Part shown: positions 18,507 to 26,803 of the stretch, piece by piece
Position numbering within the stretch: the stretch's first letter is position 1
Layout: every line of letters begins with the position of its first letter
Origin: Streptomyces seoulensis
GTDB taxonomy: Bacteria; Actinomycetota; Actinomycetes; Streptomycetales; Streptomycetaceae
DNA length: 64,000 nt
NCBI RefSeq assembly: GCF_004328625.1
Contig: NZ_CP032229.1
Location: 62,001 to 126,000, forward strand
Direction: 5' to 3'
Position numbers and translations under genes: made by a program
Notes under the pieces: model-generated
The model's database searches: none
Told to the model about the DNA's origin: nothing
The model's input: only the letters and a program-made list of their open reading frames with translations

Positions 18507-18600
18507 GGTCCATGAATTTCGGCTTTTCTGGTTTGGTCCGCCGCGGTGTGGATAACCGGATGGCGACCACGCACCGATAACGTTGGGATGTGAATACCCC

Positions 18601-18774
18601 ATGGCTGGTGACCAGAAGGGCAAGGCCAAGGCGGAGCAGCTCAAGGGCAAGGTCAAGGAGACCATGGGCAAGGCCGTCGGTAATGAGGGCATGGAGGCCG
18701 AGGGCCGCGTCGAAGGCGCGAAGGGCGATGCCCGCCAGGCCAAGGAAAAGGCGAAGGACACGTTTAAACACTGA
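18601..18774 (+). CDS. CsbD family stress protein
   Basis: 57 residues, very rich in Lys, Glu, Ala and Gly, with the CsbD repeats KAKAEQLKGKVKETMGKA and EGRVEGAKGDARQAKEKAKD. CsbD proteins are small, flexible, general-stress proteins often under SigB-type control; their molecular role is unknown. A TAACGT -10-like element at 18578-18583 would give a short leader. A strong terminator follows. Confidence 0.92.
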   Translation: MAGDQKGKAKAEQLKGKVKETMGKAVGNEGMEAEGRVEGAKGDARQAKEKAKDTFKH

Positions 18775-18795
18775 GTCGGTGCGATGCCGTACCGG

Positions 18796-18836
18796 GGCGG
18801 GCCCGGAAATCCCCTTCGTGGATTTCCGGGCCCGCC
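18796..18836 (+). terminator. Terminator of the CsbD gene
   Basis: Perfect 17-bp inverted repeat (left arm begins GGCGGGCCCGG) with a 7-base loop, followed by GCTTTGTG. It isolates csbD from the next gene. Confidence 0.85.
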
Positions 18837-19012
18837 GCTTTGTGCCTGGTGTTTTTACCCCCCGCGCCTCGTCGTCCTCATGCGTCCGGGGGATTCCCGT
18901 AGTTACGCCCCTTGATCGGCGGTGCAGGGGGTAGCCGGGTGGAGAAGGGACGATCCTCCGCGATCGCACGACGGGGCCTTGACCGGCCACCACGGGAGAA
19001 GGGCGATTCCGC

Positions 19013-19447
19013 ATGGACCTCCCCCTCACGACAGACACGATGACGCGGACCACGCCGGACCTGCCGCGCTACAGCCGCCGCTGGGACGCCGACACCGCGT
19101 CCCTCCCGGAGACGAGGAACGCGATCGCCGATCTGCTCGCCCGGGTCCGCCCCGCGCCGGCGGCGCGTGCCGTGCAGGACGCGCAGCTCGTCGCGAGCGA
19201 GCTGGTGACCAACGCGCTCAAGCACGCGCCGGGGCCGTTCACGCTCCACATGGAAGTGGTACCGGACCCGCCGGCGCTTCGGATCAGCGTCACGGACTCC
19301 TCGCCCCGGCCGCCCCGGCACCGCCCGGCCGACCCGGAGCGGGTGGGCGGGCACGGGCTGCGGCTGGTGAACCTGCTCTGCGGCGCCCTGGAGGTCACCC
19401 CGCTGGGCCACGGCAAGCGGGTCACGGCCTCGGTCGCGTTGACCTAG
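19013..19447 (+). CDS. RsbW-like ATP-binding protein
   Basis: 144 residues, a single GHKL domain: N-box LVASELVTNALKHAPG, G-box GGHGLRLVNLL. It is an anti-sigma/switch-kinase candidate like the one at 7765-8190 but not closely similar to it. The TAG stop codon (19445-19447) lies inside the CTAG end of the inverted-repeat element that follows, so the repeat now fixes the C-terminus. The start ATG is preceded by GGGAGAAGGG. Confidence 0.87.
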   Translation: MDLPLTTDTMTRTTPDLPRYSRRWDADTASLPETRNAIADLLARVRPAPAARAVQDAQLVASELVTNALKHAPGPFTLHMEVVPDPPALRISVTDSSPRPPRHRPADPERVGGHGLRLVNLLCGALEVTPLGHGKRVTASVALT

Positions 19448-19609
19448 GGCCTCTCGTTTGGATCAGGCCGGGCTCGCGTGCCCCGGCACCGCGCCTCGCC
19501 GCGTTGTCGTCACTCGCCATGGCTCCGCCATGACTCCCTCCTCCGCCTTGCGATCCACGGCACCGGACCCCGCTCCCTGATCCGGCCTGATCCAAACGAA
19601 AGACCCTAG
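19444..19609. repeat. 166-bp CTAG-bounded inverted repeat, MITE/REP-like
   Basis: The ends are 28-base inverted copies, left beginning CTAGGGCCTCTCG and right ending CGAAAGACCCTAG, with only two mismatches over 28 bases. The interior contains a smaller palindrome around ATGGCTCCGCCAT. There is no coding capacity for a transposase. CTAG at both ends supplies the amber stop codon of each flanking convergent gene. I infer a small non-autonomous mobile or extragenic palindromic element; it can also fold as a bidirectional terminator. Confidence 0.75.
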
Positions 19610-20631
19610 GGGGCCTCCGGGGGCCGCCGCCCGTCATCGCCGGGGAGCAAGGGGTCGGCGTCCTCCAGGGGCGGACGGGGTGGCGGGGCCTCGCCCGCCG
19701 TGAGGTGTTCCAGCACCTCGACCAGCTCCTCGCAGGCCCGCTGCACCGAGCGCCGGGTGTGCCGCTGCTCGGCGATGACGGCGGACAGCAGCAGCGCGGT
19801 CAGCGCCATGGTGCCGTTGAAGCCCTGGAGCTTGGCCATGATCTCGACGCGGCTCAGCCCCCGGAAGCCGCCCGCCTCGCTGTTGGCCGCGAGCGCGGCC
19901 AATACGGAGGTGGCCAGGGCGCAGATCATGCTGCCGACCAGCTCGAAGCGGAGCGCACCCCAGATGATCAGCGGGTACACCAGGAACAGCAGGCTGTAGT
20001 GGCTGTAGACGGCGAACGGCACGATGCCGAGGACGGCGACGGCCAGCGCTCCCGTCTCCCACCGGCGGGGTGTCGGCCGCAGCCCCCGGGCGTGGCTGAG
20101 CATGAGCAGGATCGGGGTGACCAGCAGGACCCCCATGGCGTCGCCCACCCACCAGGCGAGCCACACCGTCCAGAAGGCGTGCGCGGGCATCCGGTCGGTC
20201 ACGACGAGCAGGACGACGCCCACGGTGGAGCTGATCAGCATGGCGCTCAGCGCGCCGAAGAACACCAGCGCGAGCCCGTCCCGCAGCCGCCTGAGGTCGG
20301 TGCGGAACCCGGCCCGGCGGAGCAGCGCCACCGCCACCACGGGGGCCAGGGTGTTGCCGACGAGATAGCCGAGCGAGTAGAGCACAGGCGTGTCGAGCGA
20401 CAGGACGATGAGGTACGCGCCGATCGTGACGCCGGGCCAGTAGCGCACCCCGAGGATGAGCAGGGCGGCGACGGCCACGCCGGTCGGCGGCCAGATGGGT
20501 GTGACGACGGCACCGTCGACGGTGAGCTTGCACAGCAGCCCGAGGCGTCCGGCAGCGAAGTAGCAGACCGCGACGGCGAGGACCAGGGCGACATGGCCGC
20601 CCGGCCGACGCGCTTCAGGGAATGCCACCAC
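19606..20631 (-). CDS. MASE1-domain membrane sensor protein
   Basis: 341 residues. Eight or so hydrophobic segments make up a MASE1 sensory domain, with the characteristic GVAVAALLILGVRYWPGV, IWPPTG and WVGDAMGVLLVTPILL motifs. After about residue 285 there is only a short cytoplasmic tail with a Pro-rich end and no kinase, GGDEF or phosphatase domain. The effector is probably supplied by the SpoIIE-type phosphatase encoded 48 bases upstream. GTG 20631 is the best start. The stop is provided by the CTAG repeat. Confidence 0.85.
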   Translation of the reverse strand: MVAFPEARRPGGHVALVLAVAVCYFAAGRLGLLCKLTVDGAVVTPIWPPTGVAVAALLILGVRYWPGVTIGAYLIVLSLDTPVLYSLGYLVGNTLAPVVAVALLRRAGFRTDLRRLRDGLALVFFGALSAMLISSTVGVVLLVVTDRMPAHAFWTVWLAWWVGDAMGVLLVTPILLMLSHARGLRPTPRRWETGALAVAVLGIVPFAVYSHYSLLFLVYPLIIWGALRFELVGSMICALATSVLAALAANSEAGGFRGLSRVEIMAKLQGFNGTMALTALLLSAVIAEQRHTRRSVQRACEELVEVLEHLTAGEAPPPRPPLEDADPLLPGDDGRRPPEAP

Positions 20632-20679
20632 CCGGCAACTCTCACACCGGCCGGCCGGGGGCGGCGAGGCGAACGGCCC

Positions 20680-21540
20680 CTATGGCGTAACGGCGCGGGG
20701 CCGCGCGGGCGGTGCCGGGGTGTTCGGGCCGTCGTGGCCGACGACGAGCACGGCCGCGTCGTCGTCGTGGCCCACGTTGTCGGCGCCCTTGATCACGGCG
20801 GCGGCGAGCGCGTGCACCTTGAGGCCGGCGACGGCGGCGATGCCCGCGAGGCGGACCACCTGGGCGAGGCCGTCCTCGACGTGCAGCGAGGGCCCCTCCA
20901 CCACGCCGTCGGTGAGCAGGACGAAGACGCCGCCGGTGGAGAGCCGGTGCCGGGTGACGCGGTAGTCCATGCCGGGCTGGATGCCGAGCGGCGGGCCGCC
21001 CATGTCGTGGACGACGCCGGACTTGCCGTCGGCCGTGGCCCATACGAAGGGGATGTGCCCGGCCCGCGCGCTCTCCAGAACGCCGGTGACGGGGTCCAGC
21101 CGGAGGAAGGTGCAGGTCGCGAAGAGGTCGCTGCCGAGGGTGAGCAGCAGGTCGTTGGTACGGGCGAGAAGTTCGCCGGGTTCGCTGGTGACGGAGGCGA
21201 GCGCGCGCAGCGCGGCCCGGACCTGGCCCATGAAGGCGGCGGCCTCGATGTTGTGGCCCTGGACGTCGCCGATGGTGAGGCCGATCCTGCCGTCCGGCAT
21301 GGCGAAGGCGTCGTACCAGTCCCCGCCCACGTTGAGGCCCTGGTTGGCGGGGGCGTAGCGCACCGCGAGGTGGAGGCCGGGGCGGCTGGGGAGGTCGCGC
21401 GGGAGCATGCCGCGCTGGAGGGCGATGGCCAGCTCGACCTGGCTGCGTTGCTGTTCCGCGCGCTCGCGCGCCTGGGCGGTGAGCGAGCTGAGTCTGGCCA
21501 GCAGCTCGTCGCCGTCGTCCGTGGAGCGCTTGCGGAACAT
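20680..21540 (-). CDS. SpoIIE-type PP2C serine/threonine phosphatase
   Basis: 286 residues. A short coiled-coil start (ERAEQQRSQVELAIALQRGMLP) leads into the SpoIIE/RsbU phosphatase domain, with metal-binding aspartates in NVGGDWYDAF, TIGDVQGHN, LLTDGVVE and GHDDDAAVLVVG. It should dephosphorylate an anti-anti-sigma factor. It has no sensory domain of its own; the MASE1 gene directly downstream could provide one. Confidence 0.93.
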   Translation of the reverse strand: MFRKRSTDDGDELLARLSSLTAQARERAEQQRSQVELAIALQRGMLPRDLPSRPGLHLAVRYAPANQGLNVGGDWYDAFAMPDGRIGLTIGDVQGHNIEAAAFMGQVRAALRALASVTSEPGELLARTNDLLLTLGSDLFATCTFLRLDPVTGVLESARAGHIPFVWATADGKSGVVHDMGGPPLGIQPGMDYRVTRHRLSTGGVFVLLTDGVVEGPSLHVEDGLAQVVRLAGIAAVAGLKVHALAAAVIKGADNVGHDDDAAVLVVGHDGPNTPAPPARPRAVTP

Positions 21541-21634
21541 CGTTCACATCCGGTGGGCGGTGATCCTGGCGGGCCGTTGTCTGGATTTTACCCATTCGGA
21601 CGCTTTCGGCCTCCGGGACGGCCCGCCACACCCG

Positions 21635-21955
21635 TCAGTGCACCTGGGAGTCGATCCCGGTGATCACGGCGGGCCCGAGCGGCGCCGTGTTCTCGTCCAG
21701 TCCGACGGCCTTCAGAGCCTCGTCCGCGAGGCGGCGGGCCTCCTGCTCGGCGTGCTTGTTGTTGTCGGCCTCGACGGTGAGGTGCAGGGTGAAGGTACCG
21801 TCGTCGTTCACGTTGACGGTGTCGAGGTCCTCGGCGCTGCCCAGGTCGGTCTCGTGCGGGTCGGCCGGACGCAGGGCCCTGCCCAGCCGGGCGCGGGTGT
21901 CGGCCTCGATGTCCCCGGTGAAGGTGCCGGGCACGGTGATCACGTAGGTCGTCAT
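21635..21955 (-). CDS. Small protein of unknown function
   Basis: 106 residues, acidic, no signal peptide or membrane segment. It begins with a beta-strand-like TYVITVPGTFTGDIEADTRA and has an alternating pattern (TVNVNDDGTFTLHLTVEADN), suggesting a small alpha/beta fold. I do not recognise the family. The start ATG has AGGAAAGGA upstream. It lies between PP2C and a glycosyltransferase on the same strand. Confidence 0.7.
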   Translation of the reverse strand: MTTYVITVPGTFTGDIEADTRARLGRALRPADPHETDLGSAEDLDTVNVNDDGTFTLHLTVEADNNKHAEQEARRLADEALKAVGLDENTAPLGPAVITGIDSQVH

Positions 21956-22015
21956 GGTCGTCCTTTCCTCGAAGCCCCCGCCTACCCGCTTTCCGGGCCT
22001 TCGCACCGGCACCGC

Positions 22016-23224
22016 TCAGAGGGGTGAATGGACGAGCACCGTGACGTAGGCGCCGTACGGCACGGAGACCGCGGCCAGGGCGCCGCCGACCAGGAGGGCC
22101 GCCGCCGGACGGGTGCGCCAGGTGCGGGTGAGGGCGCGGGCGGCCGGGATGAGCAGCGGGAAGGCCGGCAGCAGGAAGCGCGGCTTGGAGGAGAAGGAGC
22201 CGGAGCCGAAGACCACCAGCAGCACCAGGACGCCGGCGAAGGCGACCAGGACCAGCGGGGCGCGCTCCAGGCAGAGCAGCGCGAACAGCACCAGGCTGAT
22301 CAGCACGAGGGCGAGGGCGACCGGATAGATGACCTGGCCGCCATGGGCGAGGAGCGCCCCGACGAAGCGGGCGGCCCCGGCTCCGAAGTCGATCCGGGAG
22401 CCCCAGGCGCCCTGGACGGCGAAGTAGCCGCCAGTCAGGTCGCCCGTGCACCAGCCGACCCAGAGGACATAGCCGAGCCAGCCCAGCGGGGCGAGCAGCG
22501 CGGCCACCCATACGTCGGGGGTGACCCGTCCGCGCCGCAGCCAGAGCTCTCGCGCGACGGCGGTGACGACGGCGGCGGCCACGGCGAAGCCGGTGGGCCG
22601 GGCGAGGCCCGCCAGGAGGGCGAGCGCGCCCGCCCACAGCCAGCGGTCCCTGAGCACGCAGTACAGGGACCAGGCGGCCAGGGCGGCGAAGAGGGACTCG
22701 GTGTAGGCGATGGTCAGCTCCACCGCGTGCGGCAGCGCGGCCCACAGCGCGACGAGGGCGGTGGCGGTGGCGCGGCCGTGGAGGTGGTGACCGATGAGGT
22801 AGATGCCGTAGGCGGCGACGACGGCGGCGGCCCAGGACAGGAGCAGCGCCGCGGCGGCCGGGGTGAGCGGGAGGACGGTGTCGGCGGCCCGGACCAGGGC
22901 CGGGTAGAGCGGGAAGAACGCCCAGTCGCTCTGCACTCCCCCGGTGGGCGTGATCCAGATGAGCCGGCCGTAGCCGTGGGCGGCGATGTGGAGATACCAG
23001 CGTGAGTCCCAGGAGTGGGCGAGGTTGCGTACCAGCGGGCGGTCGGTCAGCGCGTTGGTGGCGATCACGGCGGCGATGCCCGCCGCGCGGACCGCGGCGA
23101 ACAGCGCGAGGGCGAGGAGGGCGCCGTGCCGTGCGCGATGGCGGACGAGCCGGGGCAGGGCGCGGCGGCGCGGCGGACCGGGGGCGGTGGCCGCTCCGGG
23201 CCGGGGTGCGGAAGACGTGATCAC
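22016..23224 (-). CDS. GPI-mannosyltransferase-like (PIG-V family) membrane glycosyltransferase
   Basis: 402 residues with about ten hydrophobic segments. The N-terminal loop carries WDSRWYLHIAAHGYG, the acidic motif of GT-C enzymes where a polyprenyl-phosphate sugar is used, and FFPLYPALVR is typical of PIG-V-like proteins. It likely transfers mannose outside the membrane. GTG 23224 has GGAG upstream; a longer form from 23290 is open but has no good site. Confidence 0.8.
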   Translation of the reverse strand: MITSSAPRPGAATAPGPPRRRALPRLVRHRARHGALLALALFAAVRAAGIAAVIATNALTDRPLVRNLAHSWDSRWYLHIAAHGYGRLIWITPTGGVQSDWAFFPLYPALVRAADTVLPLTPAAAALLLSWAAAVVAAYGIYLIGHHLHGRATATALVALWAALPHAVELTIAYTESLFAALAAWSLYCVLRDRWLWAGALALLAGLARPTGFAVAAAVVTAVARELWLRRGRVTPDVWVAALLAPLGWLGYVLWVGWCTGDLTGGYFAVQGAWGSRIDFGAGAARFVGALLAHGGQVIYPVALALVLISLVLFALLCLERAPLVLVAFAGVLVLLVVFGSGSFSSKPRFLLPAFPLLIPAARALTRTWRTRPAAALLVGGALAAVSVPYGAYVTVLVHSPL

Positions 23225-23397
23225 GCTCCGACCATGGTCACGCGGTACGGGCGGTGCAATGCGGTGCCAGGGTGTCGCGCGTTCTTCCACCCTGATTCAG
23301 GAACGGCGCCCCGGCCGACCCCCCTGAGGGGCGGCTCTGGTGATCAAAGTAGGGTGTGCCTACCATATGAGCGCCGCCTAGCTCGAAAGATAGATCT

Positions 23398-24852
23398 GTG
23401 ACTGTCAACGACGACTCGTTCACGAACTGGATGCACCGCGAGGAGATCGCGGAGTCGATGATCCCGCTCATCGGGAAGCTGCACCGCGAGCGGGACGTGA
23501 CCGTCCTGCTGCACAGCCGCTCCCTGGTGAACAAGTCGGTGGTCAGCATCCTCAAGACCCACCGCTTCGCCCGGCAGATCGCGGGAGCGGAGCTGTCGGT
23601 CACCGAGACGATGCCGTTCCTCCAGGCGCTGACCGCCCTGGACCTCGGCCCCTCCCAGATCGACCTCGGCATGCTGGCCGCGACCTACAAGGCCGACGAC
23701 CGGGGACTGAGCGTGGCGGAGTTCACCGCCGAGGCGGTCGCCGGGGCCACCGGTGCCGAGAAGATCGCGCGCCGCGCGCCGCGTGACGTCGTGCTGTACG
23801 GCTTCGGCCGCATCGGCCGGCTGGTCGCGCGCCTGCTGATCGAGAAGGCCGGTTCGGGCAACGGTCTGCGGCTGCGGGCCGTCGTGGTCCGGGGCGGTGG
23901 CGCCAAGGCCGCCGGCGACCTGGTCAAGCGGGCCTCACTGCTGCGCCGCGACTCGATCCACGGCCAGTTCCAGGGCACCATCACGGTGGACGAGGACGCG
24001 AGCACGATCATCGCCAACGGCAACGAGATCACGGTGATCTACGCCGACGACCCCTCGTCCGTGGACTACACCGAGTACGGCATCCGCGACGCCATACTGA
24101 TCGACAACACCGGCAACTGGCGTGACCGCGCGGGCCTGTCGAAGCACCTGCGGCCCGGTATCGACAAGGTCGTGCTGACCGCGCCCGGCAAGGGTGACGT
24201 GCCGAACATCGTGCACGGCGTCAACCACGACACCATCAAGCCGGACGAGCAGATCCTGTCCTGCGCGTCCTGCACCACCAACGCCATCGTCCCGCCGCTG
24301 AAGGCCATGGACGACGAGTACGGGGTGCTGCGCGGCCACGTGGAGACGGTGCACTCGTTCACCAACGACCAGAATCTGCTGGACAATTACCACAAGGCCG
24401 AGCGCCGCGGCCGGTCCGCGCCGCTCAACATGGTGATCACCGAGACGGGTGCCGCCTCCGCCGTGTCGAAGGCGCTGCCGGACCTGAAGGCGCCGATCAC
24501 CGGCAGCTCGATCCGGGTGCCGGTGCCGGACGTCTCGATCGCCATCCTCAACCTGCGGCTCGGCCGCGAGACCACCCGCGAGGAGGTCCACGACTACCTG
24601 CGCGAGGTCTCGCTGACCTCCCCGCTCAAGCGCCAGATCGACTTCACCACGGCGCCCGACGCGGTCTCCAGCGACTTCATCGGCTCCCGCAACGCCTCCA
24701 TCGTCGACGGCGGCGCCCTCAAGGTCGACGGCGACAACGCGATCCTCTACCTCTGGTACGACAACGAGTTCGGCTACTCCTGCCAGGTCGTGCGGGTCGT
24801 CCAGCACGTCTCGGGGGTTGAGTACCCGACGTATCCGGCGCCGGAGGTCTGA
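23398..24852 (+). CDS. gap: Glyceraldehyde-3-phosphate dehydrogenase, long form
   Basis: 484 residues, about 150 longer than classic GAPDH. Residues 1-125 are an additional helical domain (MHREEIAESMIPLIGKLHRER). The Rossmann motif GFGRIGRLVARLL follows near 135, and the catalytic cysteine is C292 in SCASCTTN. YLWYDNEFGYSCQVV closes the protein. The long type is found in actinobacteria and some proteobacteria alongside the canonical enzyme and may favour gluconeogenesis; that role is inferred. GTG 23398 has only a weak GAAAGA site. Confidence 0.93.
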   Translation: MTVNDDSFTNWMHREEIAESMIPLIGKLHRERDVTVLLHSRSLVNKSVVSILKTHRFARQIAGAELSVTETMPFLQALTALDLGPSQIDLGMLAATYKADDRGLSVAEFTAEAVAGATGAEKIARRAPRDVVLYGFGRIGRLVARLLIEKAGSGNGLRLRAVVVRGGGAKAAGDLVKRASLLRRDSIHGQFQGTITVDEDASTIIANGNEITVIYADDPSSVDYTEYGIRDAILIDNTGNWRDRAGLSKHLRPGIDKVVLTAPGKGDVPNIVHGVNHDTIKPDEQILSCASCTTNAIVPPLKAMDDEYGVLRGHVETVHSFTNDQNLLDNYHKAERRGRSAPLNMVITETGAASAVSKALPDLKAPITGSSIRVPVPDVSIAILNLRLGRETTREEVHDYLREVSLTSPLKRQIDFTTAPDAVSSDFIGSRNASIVDGGALKVDGDNAILYLWYDNEFGYSCQVVRVVQHVSGVEYPTYPAPEV

Positions 24853-24872
24853 GAGACCCGCTAGCCGCTGAG

Positions 24873-24907
24873 GACGGCCGTCGACCGCACCCCGGTCGGC
24901 GGCCGTC
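24873..24907 (+). terminator. Terminator of gap
   Basis: 15-bp stem with one mismatch (GACGGCCGTCGACCG against CGGTCGGCGGCCGTC), 5-base loop, about 20 bases after the stop. Confidence 0.65.
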
Positions 24908-24947
24908 GGCGTTCCCGCCTCCATCTGACCACCTACGCCTGACCCAC

Positions 24948-24972
24948 ATTTGCCTAAACCTTTTAGGCAAAT
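24948..24972. promoter_or_regulatory. TetR operator
   Basis: Perfect 11-bp inverted repeat ATTTGCCTAAA / TTTAGGCAAAT with a 3-base spacer. It is strikingly AT-rich for this genome and sits directly over the promoter of the TetR gene, which implies autorepression. Confidence 0.8.
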
Positions 24973-24979
24973 ACATAAT
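24950..24979 (+). promoter_or_regulatory. Promoter of the TetR-SGNH genes
   Basis: TTGCCT (24950-24955) and CATAAT (24974-24979) with an 18-base spacer. The -35 box is inside the left operator arm, so a bound dimer would cover the promoter. Confidence 0.6.
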
Positions 24980-25006
24980 CGGTCAGGTAACCGAGGAGGC
25001 GGATTC

Positions 25007-25576
25007 ATGGTGCGTGCGGGGCTGAGTACCGAGCGGCTGGTGCTGGCCGGGGCGGAGCTGGCCGATGAGGCCGGGTTCGAGCAGGTGACGGTGTCGGCGC
25101 TGGCGCGGCGGTTCGACGTGAAGACGGCGAGCCTGTACTCGCACCTGCGCAACTCGCACGACCTGCGCACCCGGATCGCGCTGCTCGCCCTGGAGGAGCT
25201 GGCCGACCGCGCCGCCGAGGCCCTCGCGGGGCGGGCCGGCAAGGACGCGCTGGTCGCCTTCGCCAACGCCTACCGCGACTACGCCCGCGCGCACCCCGGC
25301 CGCTTCGAGGCCGCCCGGTACCGGCTCGACCCGGAGACCGCCGCCGCCAGCGCGGGCGTCCGGCACGCGGCGATGACCCGGGCGATCCTGCGCGGCTACG
25401 ACCTCGCCGAGCCCGACCAGACCCATGCCGTACGCCTGCTGGGCAGTGTGTTCAGCGGCTATGTCGGTCTGGAGTCGGCGGGCGGATTCGACCACAGCGC
25501 GCCCGGTTCGCAGGAGTCCTGGGACCGCGTGCTCGACGCGCTCGACGCCCTGCTGCGCAACTGGCCCGCCTCCTGA
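25007..25576 (+). CDS. TetR/AcrR family regulator
   Basis: 189 residues. The N-terminal helix-turn-helix is clear: GFEQVTVSALARRFDVKTASLYSHLRN. The C-terminal half, with GSVFSGYVGLESAGGF, resembles the WHG-type ligand domain found in many streptomycete TetR proteins. GAGGAGG precedes the ATG. The palindrome over its own promoter and the co-directional SGNH hydrolase 32 bases downstream suggest that it controls this two-gene unit; the ligand is unknown. Confidence 0.92.
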   Translation: MVRAGLSTERLVLAGAELADEAGFEQVTVSALARRFDVKTASLYSHLRNSHDLRTRIALLALEELADRAAEALAGRAGKDALVAFANAYRDYARAHPGRFEAARYRLDPETAAASAGVRHAAMTRAILRGYDLAEPDQTHAVRLLGSVFSGYVGLESAGGFDHSAPGSQESWDRVLDALDALLRNWPAS

Positions 25577-25608
25577 ACCCCCCTGCCCCTACTGCCGACG
25601 GACCCCCG

Positions 25609-26787
25609 ATGACCACCGACTGGACCACCACCTCCCTGACCGCCGACCTCGTCCGGGGCGCCCTGGAGCTGGAGCGCACCGGGCGCGGCCTGCTCCCCCA
25701 CCGGCTGCCCGCGCGGGCCCGCGCCCAGTGCGCCGACCCGCAGCTGCACATGGTGGAGTCCCAGCCGTCCGGCGTACGGCTGGTGTTCCGCACCCGTGCC
25801 ACCGCGATCGAGCTGGACACCGTGCCCACCAAGCGGGCCTACCTCGGAGCGCCGCCCCGCCCGGACGGCGTCTACGACCTGCTGGTGGACGGACGCCCGG
25901 CGGGCAGCGCCTCCGTCACCGGCGGCGACACCCTGACCGTCGACATGACCACGGGCACCGCCGAGCTGACCTCCGGCCCGGTCGGCACCGCCCGCTTCAC
26001 CGGGCTGTCCGCCGAGGACAAGACGGTGGAGATCTGGCTGCCGCACAACGAGACGACCGAGCTGGTCGCCCTGCGCACCGACGCCCCCGTGGAGCCCTCC
26101 CCCTCGTCGGACCGCCCGGTGTGGCTGCACCACGGCAGCTCCATCAGCCACGGCTCGGACGCCGCGAGCCCGACCGGCGTCTGGCCCGCCGTCGCCGCCT
26201 CGCTCGGCGGGGTCGAGCTGGTCAACCTGGGCCTCGGCGGCAGCGCCCTGCTGGACCCGTTCACCGCCCGCGCGCTGCGTGACACCCCGGCCGACCTGAT
26301 CAGCGTCAAGCTGGGCATCAACCTGGTCAACACCGACCTGATGCGGCTGCGCGCGTTCGGGCCCGCCGTGCACGGGTTCCTGGACACCGTGCGCGAGGGG
26401 CACCCCGACACACCGCTGCTCGTGGTCTCCCCCATCCTGTGCCCGATGCACGAGGACACCCCAGGCCCCACCATGCCGGACCTCTCCGCGCTGAGCGAGG
26501 GCCGGCTCGCGTTCCGCGCGGCCGGGGACCCGGCGGAGGCCGCCCAGGGCAAGCTGACGCTGAACGCCGTACGGGCGGAGCTGGCCCGGATCGTGGCGCG
26601 GCGCTCCGCCGAGGACCCGCGTCTGCACCTGCTCGACGGGCGCGAGCTGTACGGCGAGGCCGACTTCGCGGAGCTGCCGCTGCCCGACGGGCTCCACCCG
26701 GACGGGGCGGCGCACCGGCGGATCGGCGAGCGGTTCGCGAAGCTCGCCTTCGCGTCCGACGGACCCCTGGCGCCCCGCGCCCGCTGA
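25609..26787 (+). CDS. SGNH/GDSL-type esterase
   Basis: 392 residues. The N-terminal 170 residues form a beta-sandwich-like accessory domain. The SGNH hydrolase domain follows: the nucleophile serine lies in LHHGSSISHGSD, the oxyanion Gly in NLGLGGSA, Asn in KLGINLVN, and the Asp-x-x-His pair in LPDGLHPDGAAH. There is no signal peptide, so the enzyme is probably cytoplasmic and acts as an esterase or deacetylase on a small metabolite. It is likely co-transcribed with the TetR gene. A hairpin overlaps its stop codon. Confidence 0.87.
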   Translation: MTTDWTTTSLTADLVRGALELERTGRGLLPHRLPARARAQCADPQLHMVESQPSGVRLVFRTRATAIELDTVPTKRAYLGAPPRPDGVYDLLVDGRPAGSASVTGGDTLTVDMTTGTAELTSGPVGTARFTGLSAEDKTVEIWLPHNETTELVALRTDAPVEPSPSSDRPVWLHHGSSISHGSDAASPTGVWPAVAASLGGVELVNLGLGGSALLDPFTARALRDTPADLISVKLGINLVNTDLMRLRAFGPAVHGFLDTVREGHPDTPLLVVSPILCPMHEDTPGPTMPDLSALSEGRLAFRAAGDPAEAAQGKLTLNAVRAELARIVARRSAEDPRLHLLDGRELYGEADFAELPLPDGLHPDGAAHRRIGERFAKLAFASDGPLAPRAR

Positions 26788-26796
26788 GCGCGGGGC
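26772..26796. terminator. Hairpin between convergent SGNH and sortase genes
   Basis: Perfect 9-bp stem GCCCCGCGC / GCGCGGGGC with a 7-base loop that contains the TGA stop of the SGNH gene. It is placed to end transcription from either side. Confidence 0.55.
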
Positions 26797-26803
26797 CGCC
26801 GGA

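Noticed and set aside
16302..18761. 819-residue minus-strand frame across antiporter and DedA genes
   Set aside because: Arg/Gln/Gly-rich shadow on the opposite strand of genes with clear membrane-protein motifs.
19422..19637. Small minus-strand ORF (71 residues) inside the inverted repeat
   Set aside because: It translates the palindromic element itself; no ribosome site and composition typical of noncoding GC-rich repeats.
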